Notes: generated by a model from the sequence alone, not told the origin. A stretch of DNA of 64,000 bases from Halobacteriovoraceae bacterium (GCA_020635115.1 JACKAK010000004.1:186001-250000), one strand, 5' to 3'; numbered from the stretch's first letter, positions 28,471-38,237 are shown. Numbers and translations: made by a program.

Positions 28471-29428
28471 AAAAAAAATTGCTGGCATGAGTTTAAAAGG
28501 AGGACAGAAAGATAATTTTTTCTTTTGTCTTCTTGAATATTATGAAGATGGACAACGATGTTTTTTAAAATCATTACTACATGTTAAAGATGAAGAATCA
28601 CCCAATGGAAATGAGGCCATTCACTCTTGGATTGATGAATATGAACTTAAAGAACTTGTAATAGACTTTCCTCTAACAACTCCTCCTTGTTTAAACTGTG
28701 ATTTAACTTGTCCCGGCGCTGAAATATGCCCTGTCGAAGATGTCGTTTCCATGAGAAACAGAGTAAATGAACTTCTCCTTGAAGACAAAAATAGAGAAGA
28801 AAACAATCCTAAAAAATATGAACGGGAAAGAAATGAAGATGATCTGGTAGATAATAATAAAAACAACATCGACAAGCTAAGCTCAGATCATCTGCTATCT
28901 CGCTCATTTAAACGAAAACTAAAAAGAGGAATTATTCCCTATTGGAATAGAACAATAGATCTCTACGTTTGGGAAAATTATTATGATAAATTATTAGATC
29001 TATTTAGTATTTCATACGACTCTTTTGGAAATACTTCTTTGATGTTAATGAATCGCCTGATTTATCTTAGAAAACATTTTCCAAAAGCATTAGAACTTTA
29101 TGAAAGCAATATTTATATCTGCTTAATTGAACTGTTGAAGGCCAGAATCATTACTAAAAAAGACTTAGTTCGCATGTTAGATATTGAAGGAACAGCTATT
29201 GCCAGGCTGGATATCATTAGAAAAATTGAAAAAAAATTAAATATTTTTGTATACGATAAAGATTTAGAAGTTCTTTCCTATAACGTCAGAGCTTTTGAAT
29301 CCTTTTTACTGGCCCTATGTGGTCAACGATGGCATTTAGGTCAAACTCGTGATATTGGCCCTTGGCGCAAAAATAATAACGAGAAGTTTATTTCTCCTTA
29401 TTTTGTATCCGTCATAGACGAAAATTAA
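28463..29428 (+). CDS. Hypothetical protein with Cys4 motif, possible DUF429-like fold
   Basis: The ATG at 28463 lies inside the end of the GHMP kinase gene; a longer frame from 28436 adds nine unlikely residues. The beginning (KIAGMSLKGG) and LVIDFPLTTPP look like an RNase H-like acidic core as in DUF429 proteins. Cysteines 76, 79, 83 and 89 (CLNCDLTCPGAEIC) could bind a metal. A charged linker at residues 105-150 and a helical C-terminal half follow. The nuclease-like assignment is tentative. Confidence 0.6.
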   Translation: MSKKKIAGMSLKGGQKDNFFFCLLEYYEDGQRCFLKSLLHVKDEESPNGNEAIHSWIDEYELKELVIDFPLTTPPCLNCDLTCPGAEICPVEDVVSMRNRVNELLLEDKNREENNPKKYERERNEDDLVDNNKNNIDKLSSDHLLSRSFKRKLKRGIIPYWNRTIDLYVWENYYDKLLDLFSISYDSFGNTSLMLMNRLIYLRKHFPKALELYESNIYICLIELLKARIITKKDLVRMLDIEGTAIARLDIIRKIEKKLNIFVYDKDLEVLSYNVRAFESFLLALCGQRWHLGQTRDIGPWRKNNNEKFISPYFVSVIDEN

Positions 29429-29449
29429 TTCTTCATTTAGAATGTGACC

Positions 29450-30388
29450 ATGTGGTTAGATATATTTTTTCTTATTGTGTCAGTTGTCACCTTGTATTGG
29501 GGGGCCGAATTTACGCTTAACTCTGCCGAAAAGATTGGTCTTTATTTTGGAATTCCTCCACTCATAATTGGTCTAGTTCTCATCGGTTTTGGTACTTCTT
29601 TACCTGAATTTTTTGTATCACAGGTTGCCATGTATAGAGGTTCATCTGGAATTGCCATCGGAAACATTGTTGGATCAAATGTTGCAAATATCTATTTAAT
29701 TCTAGGAATTTCAGGGATCTTGGCCCCACTCTATATTTCAGGTACAAAAATTAGAAATCAGTTTTTTATTCATTTGGCCCTTACTGTTCTACTTTATTTT
29801 GTGGTGAAAATTAAAGACTTTGGATTAACATCAGGAACAGTCCTCATTACTTTTTTTATATTCTTTTTAATTTATACTTATTTTCAGATCCGTAAAGATA
29901 GACACCTCCATCCGAGGGACGAAAGCATAGTTGTAGATTTCAAAACAATACTCCTACTCGTCATTGGTCTTTCATTCCTTTATGGAGGAGGGGAGCTGCT
30001 TGTAAGTTCTGGTTCAAAAATTGGAATCTATTTAGGCGTATCAGAATATGTCATCTCTGTCGTATTTATCGCCTTTGGAACAAGTTTTCCAGAACTTGTC
30101 ACTGCTGTTATGGCATGTGTTAAAAAGAAAAATACAGACCTCATCACGGGAAATATTATTGGATCAAATATTTTCAATGTTGCTTTTGTAATGGGAAGTT
30201 TAGGTTTGTACGAATTTAAAATTGATCAGGATCTTCGTCCTGAAATTTACCTACTACTTTTAGCATCCATTTTCTTTATTATATTGAATCTTTTGAAATT
30301 ACGAATACATCGAGTTGCAGGTGGGATTTTCTTAATATTTTACGTGATTATAGTTTTACATTGGACTAAGGTTATATCCATACTTTAA
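29450..30388 (+). CDS. Calcium/sodium antiporter (CaCA family, YrbG-like)
   Basis: The protein has the two inverted alpha-repeats of cation/Ca exchangers: GFGTSLPEFFVS with GNIVGSNVANIYLILG, and AFGTSFPELVTA with GNIIGSNIFNVAFVMG. About ten membrane segments can be drawn. The key acidic residue of each repeat (Glu in LPE and FPE) is present. I used the ATG at 29450; a GTG two codons earlier is possible. It follows the previous gene by 21 bp. Confidence 0.92.
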   Translation: MWLDIFFLIVSVVTLYWGAEFTLNSAEKIGLYFGIPPLIIGLVLIGFGTSLPEFFVSQVAMYRGSSGIAIGNIVGSNVANIYLILGISGILAPLYISGTKIRNQFFIHLALTVLLYFVVKIKDFGLTSGTVLITFFIFFLIYTYFQIRKDRHLHPRDESIVVDFKTILLLVIGLSFLYGGGELLVSSGSKIGIYLGVSEYVISVVFIAFGTSFPELVTAVMACVKKKNTDLITGNIIGSNIFNVAFVMGSLGLYEFKIDQDLRPEIYLLLLASIFFIILNLLKLRIHRVAGGIFLIFYVIIVLHWTKVISIL

Positions 30389-30414
30389 AAGTCTTCATAG
30401 CTTTTTTAAAATTT

Positions 30415-31383
30415 TTACTTAGAAAATAATTTTCCTAGCTTGAAACTCTTTGTAAAAAAACTTTCACAAGTCGGCGCAAATGCCACAGGAACGTTATTTT
30501 TTCTTAAAATTGCAATCAATTCATTTTTGTACTTTAAGACGACTTTATGAGGCAAAAGCGAAGATTGGGCCGCAGGGACTTCTGGCTGGAGCAGATAGGC
30601 CTGAAACTCATCAATAATGACATCTTCTCCTTCATATATAGCACCTAATGCATCTCGAACTAATTGCCTTTCTGAATCCGTTAGTTTTTTATGCCAAAAA
30701 TTCTTTATGATGTTTTTATAATTAATATTTGTTTCAAAAAGAGCATGATTAACCTCATGTCCAAATGTATCCATTGAAAGACCAACGATATTAAAGGCAA
30801 TTAAATAAAAATTTCCATCAGGATGAGTATCCATAAGATTATCAAGTATTGGTTTAAATACTTTCTCTTCCTCATATAATGAGTAGTCATTTTGTTGGGC
30901 GAGTTGATAAAATTTATTTATTTGAGATCCTTTTAAATTTAAACCTCTTGCCGCTTCCATTGATTCATGAAGGAAAAGTGAATGACTTGGGGGGAGCTCT
31001 CCCTTTTTTACACCTGGCCCACCGTCGTTGAAAAGAGAAGTTCTGATCAAAGTTTTATTCATGTGAAGCCTTGAATAAAAAAGTGCTGCATATACATTTT
31101 TTAATTGTTCGACAGGTCTGACTTCAACAAAGTAACTAAGAACATGTCTTTCTCTATCAGTCATGTCACCATTTGCAGCAAGAAATTTACCAAATTCAGA
31201 GTTTTCATCTAGCATTGATGAATTAACTTCACCCTTTACTTTCGATGCCCACTGTCCAACAGCTTCACTATCTAATTTTAAATCTTCGCTATTATATCTC
31301 AATTGTCTTGGATGAGGTGAAGATGCATACGTCATTGTTGAAAATAGAGCTGAAAAAAGCATAATTTTTCTAAAATGAGTCAT
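30415..31383 (-). CDS. Exported protein with HExxH zinc-protease motif
   Basis: I chose the ATG at 31383 because it gives a normal signal peptide (MTHFRKIMLFSALFSTMTYAS); the frame is open further upstream. The motif GHEVNHALFE (HExxH) is followed about 50 residues later by IDEFQAYLL, where the Glu could be the third zinc ligand as in gluzincins. The remaining sequence is helical with no known family. A periplasmic or secreted metalloprotease is plausible; two cysteines are absent except one near the C-terminus. Confidence 0.68.
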   Translation of the reverse strand: MTHFRKIMLFSALFSTMTYASSPHPRQLRYNSEDLKLDSEAVGQWASKVKGEVNSSMLDENSEFGKFLAANGDMTDRERHVLSYFVEVRPVEQLKNVYAALFYSRLHMNKTLIRTSLFNDGGPGVKKGELPPSHSLFLHESMEAARGLNLKGSQINKFYQLAQQNDYSLYEEEKVFKPILDNLMDTHPDGNFYLIAFNIVGLSMDTFGHEVNHALFETNINYKNIIKNFWHKKLTDSERQLVRDALGAIYEGEDVIIDEFQAYLLQPEVPAAQSSLLPHKVVLKYKNELIAILRKNNVPVAFAPTCESFFTKSFKLGKLFSK

Positions 31384-31644
31384 ATTTGTCACCAGTCCTA
31401 TAAAGTAAATGATTATTTCGAGGCCCATTTAGCTGTTAAAAGGTAGTTCAGTCAAAAGTTAAATCTTAATCCGATAATAAATGTAGAGTATTAAATTAAT
31501 TTTACTTAATACTGTTAAGAACTTTTTTAATAGTTCAAAAATTCATCCATATATAAAAATGCTAAGAACATACCTGAATAAAAGAGTTTGCTATATGTGC
31601 TATTACTTAATAAAATGGGATTAAATTCCGATACCTAGACTAAG

Positions 31645-32919
31645 ATGAACATTGATAAACAAATATATGAACGAGAAAGAATAAAACTTCTTTACAAGAA
31701 GAATCATATTACATTAGGTCTAGCTTTTTTTGCTTCTGTAATATTTTTTATAATGTTCAAAAGCAGATTAGATTTAGTAGGTCTCATTATTATCTTTGTT
31801 CCCTATAACTTTTTTACATTTTTACGCTCAATCGCATGCAAAAAATTTTGGGACAGAGATGATGAAAATAAAATAAAAGACTATTTTAAGTGGGAAAAAC
31901 TATTTGTTATGCTCACTCTTGCATCAGGATTAAGTTTTGCTTTAATGACGTTTTGGTGTTTTGCCAAAGGTGATTATCTAGGACAGTTATTTTGTATTGC
32001 CATGACTTTGGGCTATAGTGCAGGAGCAAACAATGCTTATGGAGCGTCTTTGCCAACAATTATGTCATATTCTGTTCCAACCTTAATGACGCTAATTTTT
32101 TGTTTGATTATTAATGGTGGCGAAAAAGTCCACACGATACTTTCTGTTATGACTTTGTTATTTTTGTTAAATAATATTAGAAGTGCAAAATCAATAACTG
32201 ACCTTATTCGAAGTGAAGTGGAATATCGTTTTAAAAGTATTCATTCTTCAAGATTAGGTGCTCTTGCAGAGATGGCCGCAGGGATGGCCCATGAGATTAA
32301 TAATCCACTCACAGTTATTAATGGACAAATATCTGCTTTTGCTAAAGTAATTGGTGCAGAAGATGAAGAGAACAGAAAAAGATTAGATAAAATTCTAGTG
32401 AATATTAAAAAAATAACGACCATCATAAATGGTTTAAAAAATTATTCAAAAGATATATCAGAAGAAAGCTTTGAGAATATTTCAGTTGATGAATTACTAC
32501 GAAGAACAATTAGTGCCTGTAAACCTAGAATAAATAGCAGCAATATAAAAATTGAAATTGAAGATTTTCCAAAAGATATTAAAATAAATGGAAGAAGTTT
32601 TGAACTTAATCAAGCAATCGTTAATATCGTTAATAATGCAATTGATGCTGCCGAAAATACTGAAGAAAAATGGATTAAGGTTTACCATAAATTGAAAGGT
32701 CGACAAATCATTGTCTATATAGAGGATAGTGGGAACGGTATACCTGCTCACATTTACGAGAATATGACATCACCATTTTTTACAACAAAAGAAGTTGGGC
32801 AAGGAACAGGATTGGGTCTTTCAACTGCCATTGGCATTATTGAGTCTCATGGTGGTGAATTAAGATATCTTCCTGATAAAAAAAATACTGTTTTTACTTT
32901 TTCACTTCCAATTGTTTAA
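31645..32919 (+). CDS. Membrane sensor histidine kinase
   Basis: The first 195 residues contain five or six hydrophobic segments. The HisKA motif MAAGMAHEINNPLTVINGQ carries the phosphoacceptor His near residue 216. The ATPase domain shows the N box (QAIVNIVNNAIDAAE), G1 (VYIEDSGNGIP), F box (SPFFTTKEVGQGTGLGLSTA) and G2. There is no receiver domain and no adjacent response regulator, so it is an orphan kinase; the membrane region could be the sensor. Confidence 0.92.
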   Translation: MNIDKQIYERERIKLLYKKNHITLGLAFFASVIFFIMFKSRLDLVGLIIIFVPYNFFTFLRSIACKKFWDRDDENKIKDYFKWEKLFVMLTLASGLSFALMTFWCFAKGDYLGQLFCIAMTLGYSAGANNAYGASLPTIMSYSVPTLMTLIFCLIINGGEKVHTILSVMTLLFLLNNIRSAKSITDLIRSEVEYRFKSIHSSRLGALAEMAAGMAHEINNPLTVINGQISAFAKVIGAEDEENRKRLDKILVNIKKITTIINGLKNYSKDISEESFENISVDELLRRTISACKPRINSSNIKIEIEDFPKDIKINGRSFELNQAIVNIVNNAIDAAENTEEKWIKVYHKLKGRQIIVYIEDSGNGIPAHIYENMTSPFFTTKEVGQGTGLGLSTAIGIIESHGGELRYLPDKKNTVFTFSLPIV

Positions 32920-32928
32920 ATCTTATTT

Positions 32929-33111
32929 TTACTTCACACAGATTCCATTTCTACAAGAAAGACCTTGTTTACATTCTTCACTATCACCGCAGATTTCACC
33001 TTCGCTTTTAATAGTTCTGCAAACTCCATCAATTCCTACTTCATTGTCTTTACAACACTTGGCCCTTTGAATAGTTTGATTATTTATTTTTTCATTCCAA
33101 AATAGACACAT
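32929..33111 (-). CDS. Small cysteine-rich protein
   Basis: The 60-residue product has eight cysteines. The last 30 residues (EGEICGDSEECKQGLSCRNGICVK) match the spacing of small disulfide-rich extracellular repeats. Cysteine-rich folds of this kind are normally exported, yet no signal peptide follows the ATG at 33111. The same frame is open upstream and encodes a hydrophobic run (FILDFILILVNA) but contains no ATG, GTG or TTG before entering smpB, so the true start is uncertain. Confidence 0.5.
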   Translation of the reverse strand: MCLFWNEKINNQTIQRAKCCKDNEVGIDGVCRTIKSEGEICGDSEECKQGLSCRNGICVK

Positions 33112-33185
33112 GTTTTCAATTGCGTTTACTAGAATTAAAATAAAGTCAAGAATGAAGCTGCAAGCAGTGGACGAAATAAAGATGA

Positions 33186-33635
33186 CTAATCGAAAATTCC
33201 TCTTTGTAATTTTCTGTTAATATCTTTTTCCTTCTCACTTTCTCTTTTATCATGAAGTTTTTTTCCTTTCGCAAGTGCAATTTCAATTTTTACAAATGAG
33301 TTTTTGAAATAAATGATTGTCGGAACAATTGTCATCGATCCTGCCTTCATTGCATGTGAAAGTTTTACGATTTCTTTAGTATGAAGTAGAAGCTTTCTTG
33401 TTCTATTTTCTTGATGATTATTGATATTTCCGAATTCATATTGAGGAATAAGCATATTATAAATCCACATCTCTCCATTTGAATCGATTCCAACATGAGA
33501 TTCCGATATAGATCCTTTTCCTTTTCTTAACGATTTTACTTCAGTTCCCTTAAGTTGAATTCCCGCCTCTAATTTTTCAGATAAAAAATAGTCATAGCTG
33601 GCCCGTTTGTTTTTGGCGATAATTTTAATTCCCAT
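33186..33635 (-). CDS. smpB: SsrA-binding protein SmpB
   Basis: SmpB brings tmRNA to stalled ribosomes. The sequence KNKRASYDYFLSEKLEAGIQLKGTEVKSLR and the Lys/Arg-rich tail (KGKKLHDKRESEKEKDINRKLQRG) are diagnostic. The start ATG at 33635 has AGAAG upstream and overlaps rsmA by 11 bp; a TTG two codons earlier is less likely. Its RNA partner ssrA is at 45489. Confidence 0.95.
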   Translation of the reverse strand: MGIKIIAKNKRASYDYFLSEKLEAGIQLKGTEVKSLRKGKGSISESHVGIDSNGEMWIYNMLIPQYEFGNINNHQENRTRKLLLHTKEIVKLSHAMKAGSMTIVPTIIYFKNSFVKIEIALAKGKKLHDKRESEKEKDINRKLQRGIFD

Positions 33636-34410
33636 GAACAACTTCTTTAAATAGTTTATATACTTCTGATAACTCTAATGTTTCGGCCCTACGAGTACGA
33701 TCAATTCCCGAACTCTCTAATGACCTATCCACATCTTTAGACAAATAGGATTGTGATAACACTTTTCCTAGTTGTTTTCTTTTGAACTTATACAAATTTC
33801 TTACAAAAACTTCAAACTCTTTTAAGTTGGCCAGAGGAATTTCTGGAGTTTCTTTTCTTTCGAATGAAACAACAATACTATCAACTTTTGGGGGAGGTAT
33901 AAAAGCACCAGGTTTTACAATGAGAAGTTTTTTACATTCAAAAAAGGTATTTGTCATTGCATAAAGAGAATTCCCATTTTTTTCACCCTTTGGATTGGCC
34001 AAGACTTTTTCTCCAACTTCTTTTTGAAACATTAATGTCATATAACGAATCTTTGGATATTTTAAAAAACGCATCAAAAGGACCGTAGATACATTATAAG
34101 GAAGGTTAGACACAAGCCACGAATCCTCAGATAATATTTGATTAAAGTCAAATAAAGTAGCATCACTTAAAAATATACGATTTTCATCAACCCATTCTTT
34201 TAAAAGCTCAGGAAATCTATAATCTTTTTCAATGACGTAAAAGGGAAGACTGTGGACAGAGAGTGATTTCGTTAAAATACCAGGACCAGGTCCAACTTCA
34301 ATAATGCTTTTTGCTTTTTGACAAAAATCATTTGTGATTTTAGAAATCACATTTTGATCTTTTAGAAAATGCTGACCTAAGTTTTTATTAGCGTAGGGAA
34401 GTTTGCTCAA
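33625..34410 (-). CDS. rsmA: 16S rRNA dimethyladenosine transferase (KsgA/RsmA)
   Basis: The enzyme dimethylates two adjacent adenines near the 3' end of 16S rRNA. GQHFLKDQNV, the SAM motif IEVGPGPGILT, and the catalytic NLPYNVST are present, with the C-terminal helical domain (FKRKQLGKVLS). The TTG start at 34410 lies 23 bp inside tsaD. It is the middle gene of tsaD-rsmA-smpB, which overlap successively. Confidence 0.94.
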   Translation of the reverse strand: MSKLPYANKNLGQHFLKDQNVISKITNDFCQKAKSIIEVGPGPGILTKSLSVHSLPFYVIEKDYRFPELLKEWVDENRIFLSDATLFDFNQILSEDSWLVSNLPYNVSTVLLMRFLKYPKIRYMTLMFQKEVGEKVLANPKGEKNGNSLYAMTNTFFECKKLLIVKPGAFIPPPKVDSIVVSFERKETPEIPLANLKEFEVFVRNLYKFKRKQLGKVLSQSYLSKDVDRSLESSGIDRTRRAETLELSEVYKLFKEVVHGN

Positions 34411-35482
34411 TTTTATTTCTCTTTGAAGTTTCTAATATTGTTTTATCTAGATATCTCCCTCTCGCATCGATTGATAGACACTCTGGAAAAGATATTGCTT
34501 TGTCTTTAGTTATTAAAGCATAATTGGCTATCATGGCCCCGTTATCTGTGCAAAATTTGGGGGAAACAAAATAGGTATTAGAAAACGAGGTACCTAACTC
34601 ATTTCTTAAAGCAGAGTTACAGGCAACTCCTCCTCCTACGACGATTTGTAAATTATAAAATCCTCTAGACTGAGCTATTTTTATTGCATAGTTAAGTTTT
34701 AAAGATAACGCTTTAACAATAGCATTTTGATAGGAAGCACATAAGTCTTTATGTTTTTGTTCTAAAATCCTACTTTGAGGAATTCGTAAAGACTCGTCTT
34801 TTTGAAGTAAATTTCTGAGTGCAGATTTGACTCCAGAATAGCTAAGACTACAGTCTTTAGAGTATTGAAGTCCTATTGGAAACTGAAATGCTAGAGGATC
34901 TCCTTCTTTGGCAATTTCATCAATTTTCCTTCCTGCAGGATATCCAAGACCTAAAAGCTTTCCCCCTTTGTCAAATGCTTCACCGGGAGCATCATCAATT
35001 GTACTTCCTAATATTTCAAAATCAGTAGGTGATTTTACTAATGCAAAAAGCCCATGGCCTCCACTGACAAGTAAACCAAGATAGGGATAGACAATATTTT
35101 CTGTCAGATGGATTGCTTCTAAATGAGCAAAAAGGTGGTTTACTGCACGGATGGGTATTTCATAAAGGAGTGATAAAGACTTGGCCGTATTTAATCCTGT
35201 TAATAATGGCCCTAGAAGTCCCGGAAGAGTTGTGACTCCTATAAGGTTAATATCTCTTGTATTAACGCCAGCAATTTTAAAGGTATTTTCCAACAATGGA
35301 TTTATCTTTTCGAGATGATTTCTGGCCGCAATTTCTGGAACAACTCCACCCCATTTCTCTAAAAGTAATTCTTGAGAAAAACTCTTATGGGCCAAAATTT
35401 CAGGTCTTTCTTGCGAGTCTTCTGCCCTTAAAATACAGACAGAAGTATCATCACAGCTTGTTTCTATTCCTAGGACTAGCAT
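34388..35482 (-). CDS. tsaD: tRNA N6-threonylcarbamoyladenosine transferase TsaD
   Basis: TsaD transfers threonylcarbamoyl to A37 of ANN-decoding tRNAs. Motifs: GIETSCDDTS at the N-terminus, metal-binding NHLFAHLEA (HxxxH), VSGGHGLF, YSGVKSALR and the C-terminal TDNGAMIANYA. The length of 364 is slightly long but normal. First gene of the tsaD-rsmA-smpB block. Confidence 0.95.
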   Translation of the reverse strand: MLVLGIETSCDDTSVCILRAEDSQERPEILAHKSFSQELLLEKWGGVVPEIAARNHLEKINPLLENTFKIAGVNTRDINLIGVTTLPGLLGPLLTGLNTAKSLSLLYEIPIRAVNHLFAHLEAIHLTENIVYPYLGLLVSGGHGLFALVKSPTDFEILGSTIDDAPGEAFDKGGKLLGLGYPAGRKIDEIAKEGDPLAFQFPIGLQYSKDCSLSYSGVKSALRNLLQKDESLRIPQSRILEQKHKDLCASYQNAIVKALSLKLNYAIKIAQSRGFYNLQIVVGGGVACNSALRNELGTSFSNTYFVSPKFCTDNGAMIANYALITKDKAISFPECLSIDARGRYLDKTILETSKRNKIEQTSLR

Positions 35483-35559
35483 CTTTTTTCCTAATTATTT
35501 TTTTCTGGAGACTTATTAACACACATGGATAAAAATTAAAATCCATAAATAAAAAACGA

Positions 35560-37137
35560 TCATTTTGTTTGAGGACATGATACTCTTTTCATCATTTTAT
35601 CAACATATTCAGTATTTAGACTTCCATTGCTGTACCATTCAGGTGATTGATCAGGGTTATGACAGCTCAGACATTTATCTCTAGTTACTTTTTTAGATGA
35701 CTTAGCTTGAAGATCCTTCATATGATCAGCTGTTATCTCATGACAATTTAAACATTGAACATTGGCATATTTGAAATTGATATTGTAATTTTCATCAATA
35801 TTTTTCCAAATTTTGTTCAGTTCAATTAATTTTAGGGGCGACTGATCACGAATAGGGCCTTCAAGTTTAGATGTTATCGCCAAGTTTACTTCTTTTAGAT
35901 ACTCTTCAACCAAAATATCATCATGTGGTTCTAGCTGAACAATTTCTTTCGTTTGTTGAAATCCATCCACTTTTTCAAATCCGAGCGAATGACAGCCAAT
36001 ACATTTTGAATTGAACTCTTCTTTATTTTTTGCCAGAGTGATGAATGCTAAAGAATGAGGAGTTTGCTGCCAGTGTTTTGCTTGATTTTCATGACATTTT
36101 AGACATGATATAGAGGTTGGAATATTTTCTTTTCGTTTCGTATGGACTGGTTGTAAGGATAATCCTTGTTCTTTCATTCTTATTTCATTTAATTTCGCCT
36201 TATGAGTTGGGAGAAATAATTGAATTGGATCATCTAGAGATAAAAAATCCTTCAATTCTTCTCTTATTTCATGTGATTTGAATGTGTCACTATTTTTATC
36301 TTTAGATGAACTTATGCTCACTTCTCCTATATGATGATTACGAGATAGAACTTGTACAATTCTAGTCTTGCCTTCCTCGTAGGGAAATGTAGTGAAACTT
36401 TGAGTATGAGCTCCTAGAATCCAATCGATCTGAGGAAAAGTTTTGGCAAGCGAGCTATCTTTTTTTATTCCACTATGAGAAATTACAATCAAGCGATGAA
36501 ATGGATTTTTTTCATCATATCCATTTTTTTTAATGATTTGCAGACCATCTTTTATTCCTTTTTCAACTGGATAAAACAATTCTTGATAATTCATGAGTAC
36601 ATCTGGATCTGTGACACCTAAAAAATAAATACTTTGCATTCCTGTTTTTATCAAATACCACTTTTTATGAGAATATTTTGCAGTTTTTAAATTTGAAAGA
36701 AGAACGCTTATTTGAGTCTCCTTGAAAAGATTAAAATATTCATCAATCCCAAGAGCAAGGTCTTGATCTCCAGGAACTGTAAGCTTCAAACCTAGATCAC
36801 TTAATATTTTTGCCAATTGTTGTGCATTATATTTCGAACTTTCTCTCACTTGCAGTGGTAAAACTGCACTATCAAAAAATGTGTCACCAGCATCAACATA
36901 AAAAATATTTTTAGATTGAATTAATTTTTTATGAAAACCGGCAACTTGTGGAATTCCCCCTAGAGGAAAATGTCTGCAACCACAAGGGTGAGTTTCACCA
37001 TTTATATTCCCAGAGAAAATGAAGGCCAGATCTTTTTCATTAGAGGGAATAAAAAAAGAGTCTTGATCTAATTTCGATATGAACCAAGAGCAAGATGTGA
37101 AAAAAAAGAGGTTTAAAAAAAGTATGAATTTCATCAT
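35560..37137 (-). CDS. Lipoprotein: metallophosphatase-like domain fused to tetraheme cytochrome
   Basis: The lipobox FTSC (Cys16) predicts a lipid anchor. Residues 30-300 resemble a 5'-nucleotidase/metallophosphoesterase domain (FSGNINGETHPCGCRHFPLGGI, YVDAGDTFFDS, LIVISHSG, ILGAHTQ), but the usual GNHE is GDQD and the DxH motif is altered, so activity is doubtful. Residues 345-520 contain four CxxCH haem-binding motifs (CLKCH, CIGCH, CLNCH, CLSCH). Such fusions are known in deltaproteobacteria, with unclear function. It overlaps cpoB by 4 bp. Confidence 0.83.
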   Translation of the reverse strand: MMKFILFLNLFFFTSCSWFISKLDQDSFFIPSNEKDLAFIFSGNINGETHPCGCRHFPLGGIPQVAGFHKKLIQSKNIFYVDAGDTFFDSAVLPLQVRESSKYNAQQLAKILSDLGLKLTVPGDQDLALGIDEYFNLFKETQISVLLSNLKTAKYSHKKWYLIKTGMQSIYFLGVTDPDVLMNYQELFYPVEKGIKDGLQIIKKNGYDEKNPFHRLIVISHSGIKKDSSLAKTFPQIDWILGAHTQSFTTFPYEEGKTRIVQVLSRNHHIGEVSISSSKDKNSDTFKSHEIREELKDFLSLDDPIQLFLPTHKAKLNEIRMKEQGLSLQPVHTKRKENIPTSISCLKCHENQAKHWQQTPHSLAFITLAKNKEEFNSKCIGCHSLGFEKVDGFQQTKEIVQLEPHDDILVEEYLKEVNLAITSKLEGPIRDQSPLKLIELNKIWKNIDENYNINFKYANVQCLNCHEITADHMKDLQAKSSKKVTRDKCLSCHNPDQSPEWYSNGSLNTEYVDKMMKRVSCPQTK

Positions 37138-37898
37138 AATTTTTTCAATTCATCTTTCGCATTCTTTGCTGAACTAGATTTAGGATATTTCGAAATGAGT
37201 TCGTTGAAAGTTTGTTTAGCTTGTTCTTTTTGTCCTTTTTTAACAAAAGATCTTCCTAAATAAAGAAGTCCATTTTTTACATAACTTTCTTTAGGATATT
37301 CTGTATACAATCGTGACATATATACTAGGGCATCATCATAACGTTTTTGGATATAGGCGATCATTCCAAGGTTGTGAATAATTCTTGCCTTACGATTTCC
37401 AGAAATATCTTTGTTCCCTAATAGACTTTCTAATTGTGTTCTAGCAGTGGTGTATTGGCCTTTCTTATAGTTTGCCATGGCCGTATTGTAGGGAGAAGAA
37501 TCATTATTAGAACTTGCATTTGTTATTTTACTAAGTTTTGAAAGTACTTCTTTTATAAACTTCTGATTTGCTTCTAACTGTGTCTTTAATTCAAGAACAT
37601 TTGATTTCATAAGTTCATGATTTTCTTCTAGTACTTTTAGCCTAGAATCCAATTGTTCTTCTTTTTCACTTTGTGACATTTGCAGCTCATGGCCAGTTTC
37701 TTCAACTTGGCCTTGCATTTTAGCAATCTGGTGTTCAAGTTCTTGAAGCTTGGCCGTTGAGTTTCCTGCAAGTTTCTGATTTTCAACAATTTGAACTGCA
37801 AGTTGATCCACAATTTTATCTCTCTGAATTTCTTCTTGAGTCTTACATGAAAATAGAATTAATAATGATAGAGGGATTATTTTTGATGTTTTACGCAT
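37134..37898 (-). CDS. cpoB: CpoB/YbgF-like Tol-Pal accessory lipoprotein
   Basis: The N-terminus carries a lipobox-like LFSC (Cys18), then a long coiled coil (about residues 30-125) followed by two or three TPR units (YNTAMANYKKGQYTTARTQLESLL; MIAYIQKRYDDALVYMSRLYTEYP; KKGQKEQAKQTFNELISKYP in parts). This is the layout of YbgF/CpoB, which coordinates wall synthesis with Tol-Pal. The E. coli protein is soluble and periplasmic; the lipid anchor here is a difference. It lies downstream of pal in the same direction. Confidence 0.82.
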   Translation of the reverse strand: MRKTSKIIPLSLLILFSCKTQEEIQRDKIVDQLAVQIVENQKLAGNSTAKLQELEHQIAKMQGQVEETGHELQMSQSEKEEQLDSRLKVLEENHELMKSNVLELKTQLEANQKFIKEVLSKLSKITNASSNNDSSPYNTAMANYKKGQYTTARTQLESLLGNKDISGNRKARIIHNLGMIAYIQKRYDDALVYMSRLYTEYPKESYVKNGLLYLGRSFVKKGQKEQAKQTFNELISKYPKSSSAKNAKDELKKL

Positions 37899-37923
37899 AT
37901 AGAAAGTTCCTTAGAAAAATTGA

Positions 37924-38229
37924 CTAGTAATTTTCTAATGTTTCTTTTCTTTTGGCAATAAATTCAGCACGCTCTGAAAATTTACGTGATAATTCTGCGT
38001 ACTGTTTTGCTTTGTTGAAAAATTTTCGTCGGTAAGAAGATTTGGCCTTAAGATAGTAAGTTTCGGCCTTTCGATATAAACCAGGTGACCGAACTTGTGC
38101 GTCACTTTTTTGAGCGGCCAAAAATGCGGCCGCTGCGAGACTCATTTCAAGTTTGGGGCGTACTTCCGTTAGACCACACGCCCCAAGATAGAAACCTAAT
38201 ACCAAATAAAGTAAAGATTTCTTTACCAT
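37924..38229 (-). CDS. DUF4398-type lipoprotein
   Basis: A lipobox LGAC (Cys18) precedes an 80-residue helical domain (LEMSLAAAAFLAAQKSDAQVRSP, YRKAETYYLKAKSSYRR, AKQYAELSRKFSERAE), the layout of DUF4398 proteins, which often sit beside OmpA-like genes. The gene is between pal and cpoB, 8 bp after pal, so a role at the outer membrane with Tol-Pal is likely but not shown. Confidence 0.75.
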   Translation of the reverse strand: MVKKSLLYLVLGFYLGACGLTEVRPKLEMSLAAAAFLAAQKSDAQVRSPGLYRKAETYYLKAKSSYRRKFFNKAKQYAELSRKFSERAEFIAKRKETLENY

Positions 38230-38237
38230 TCTATATA

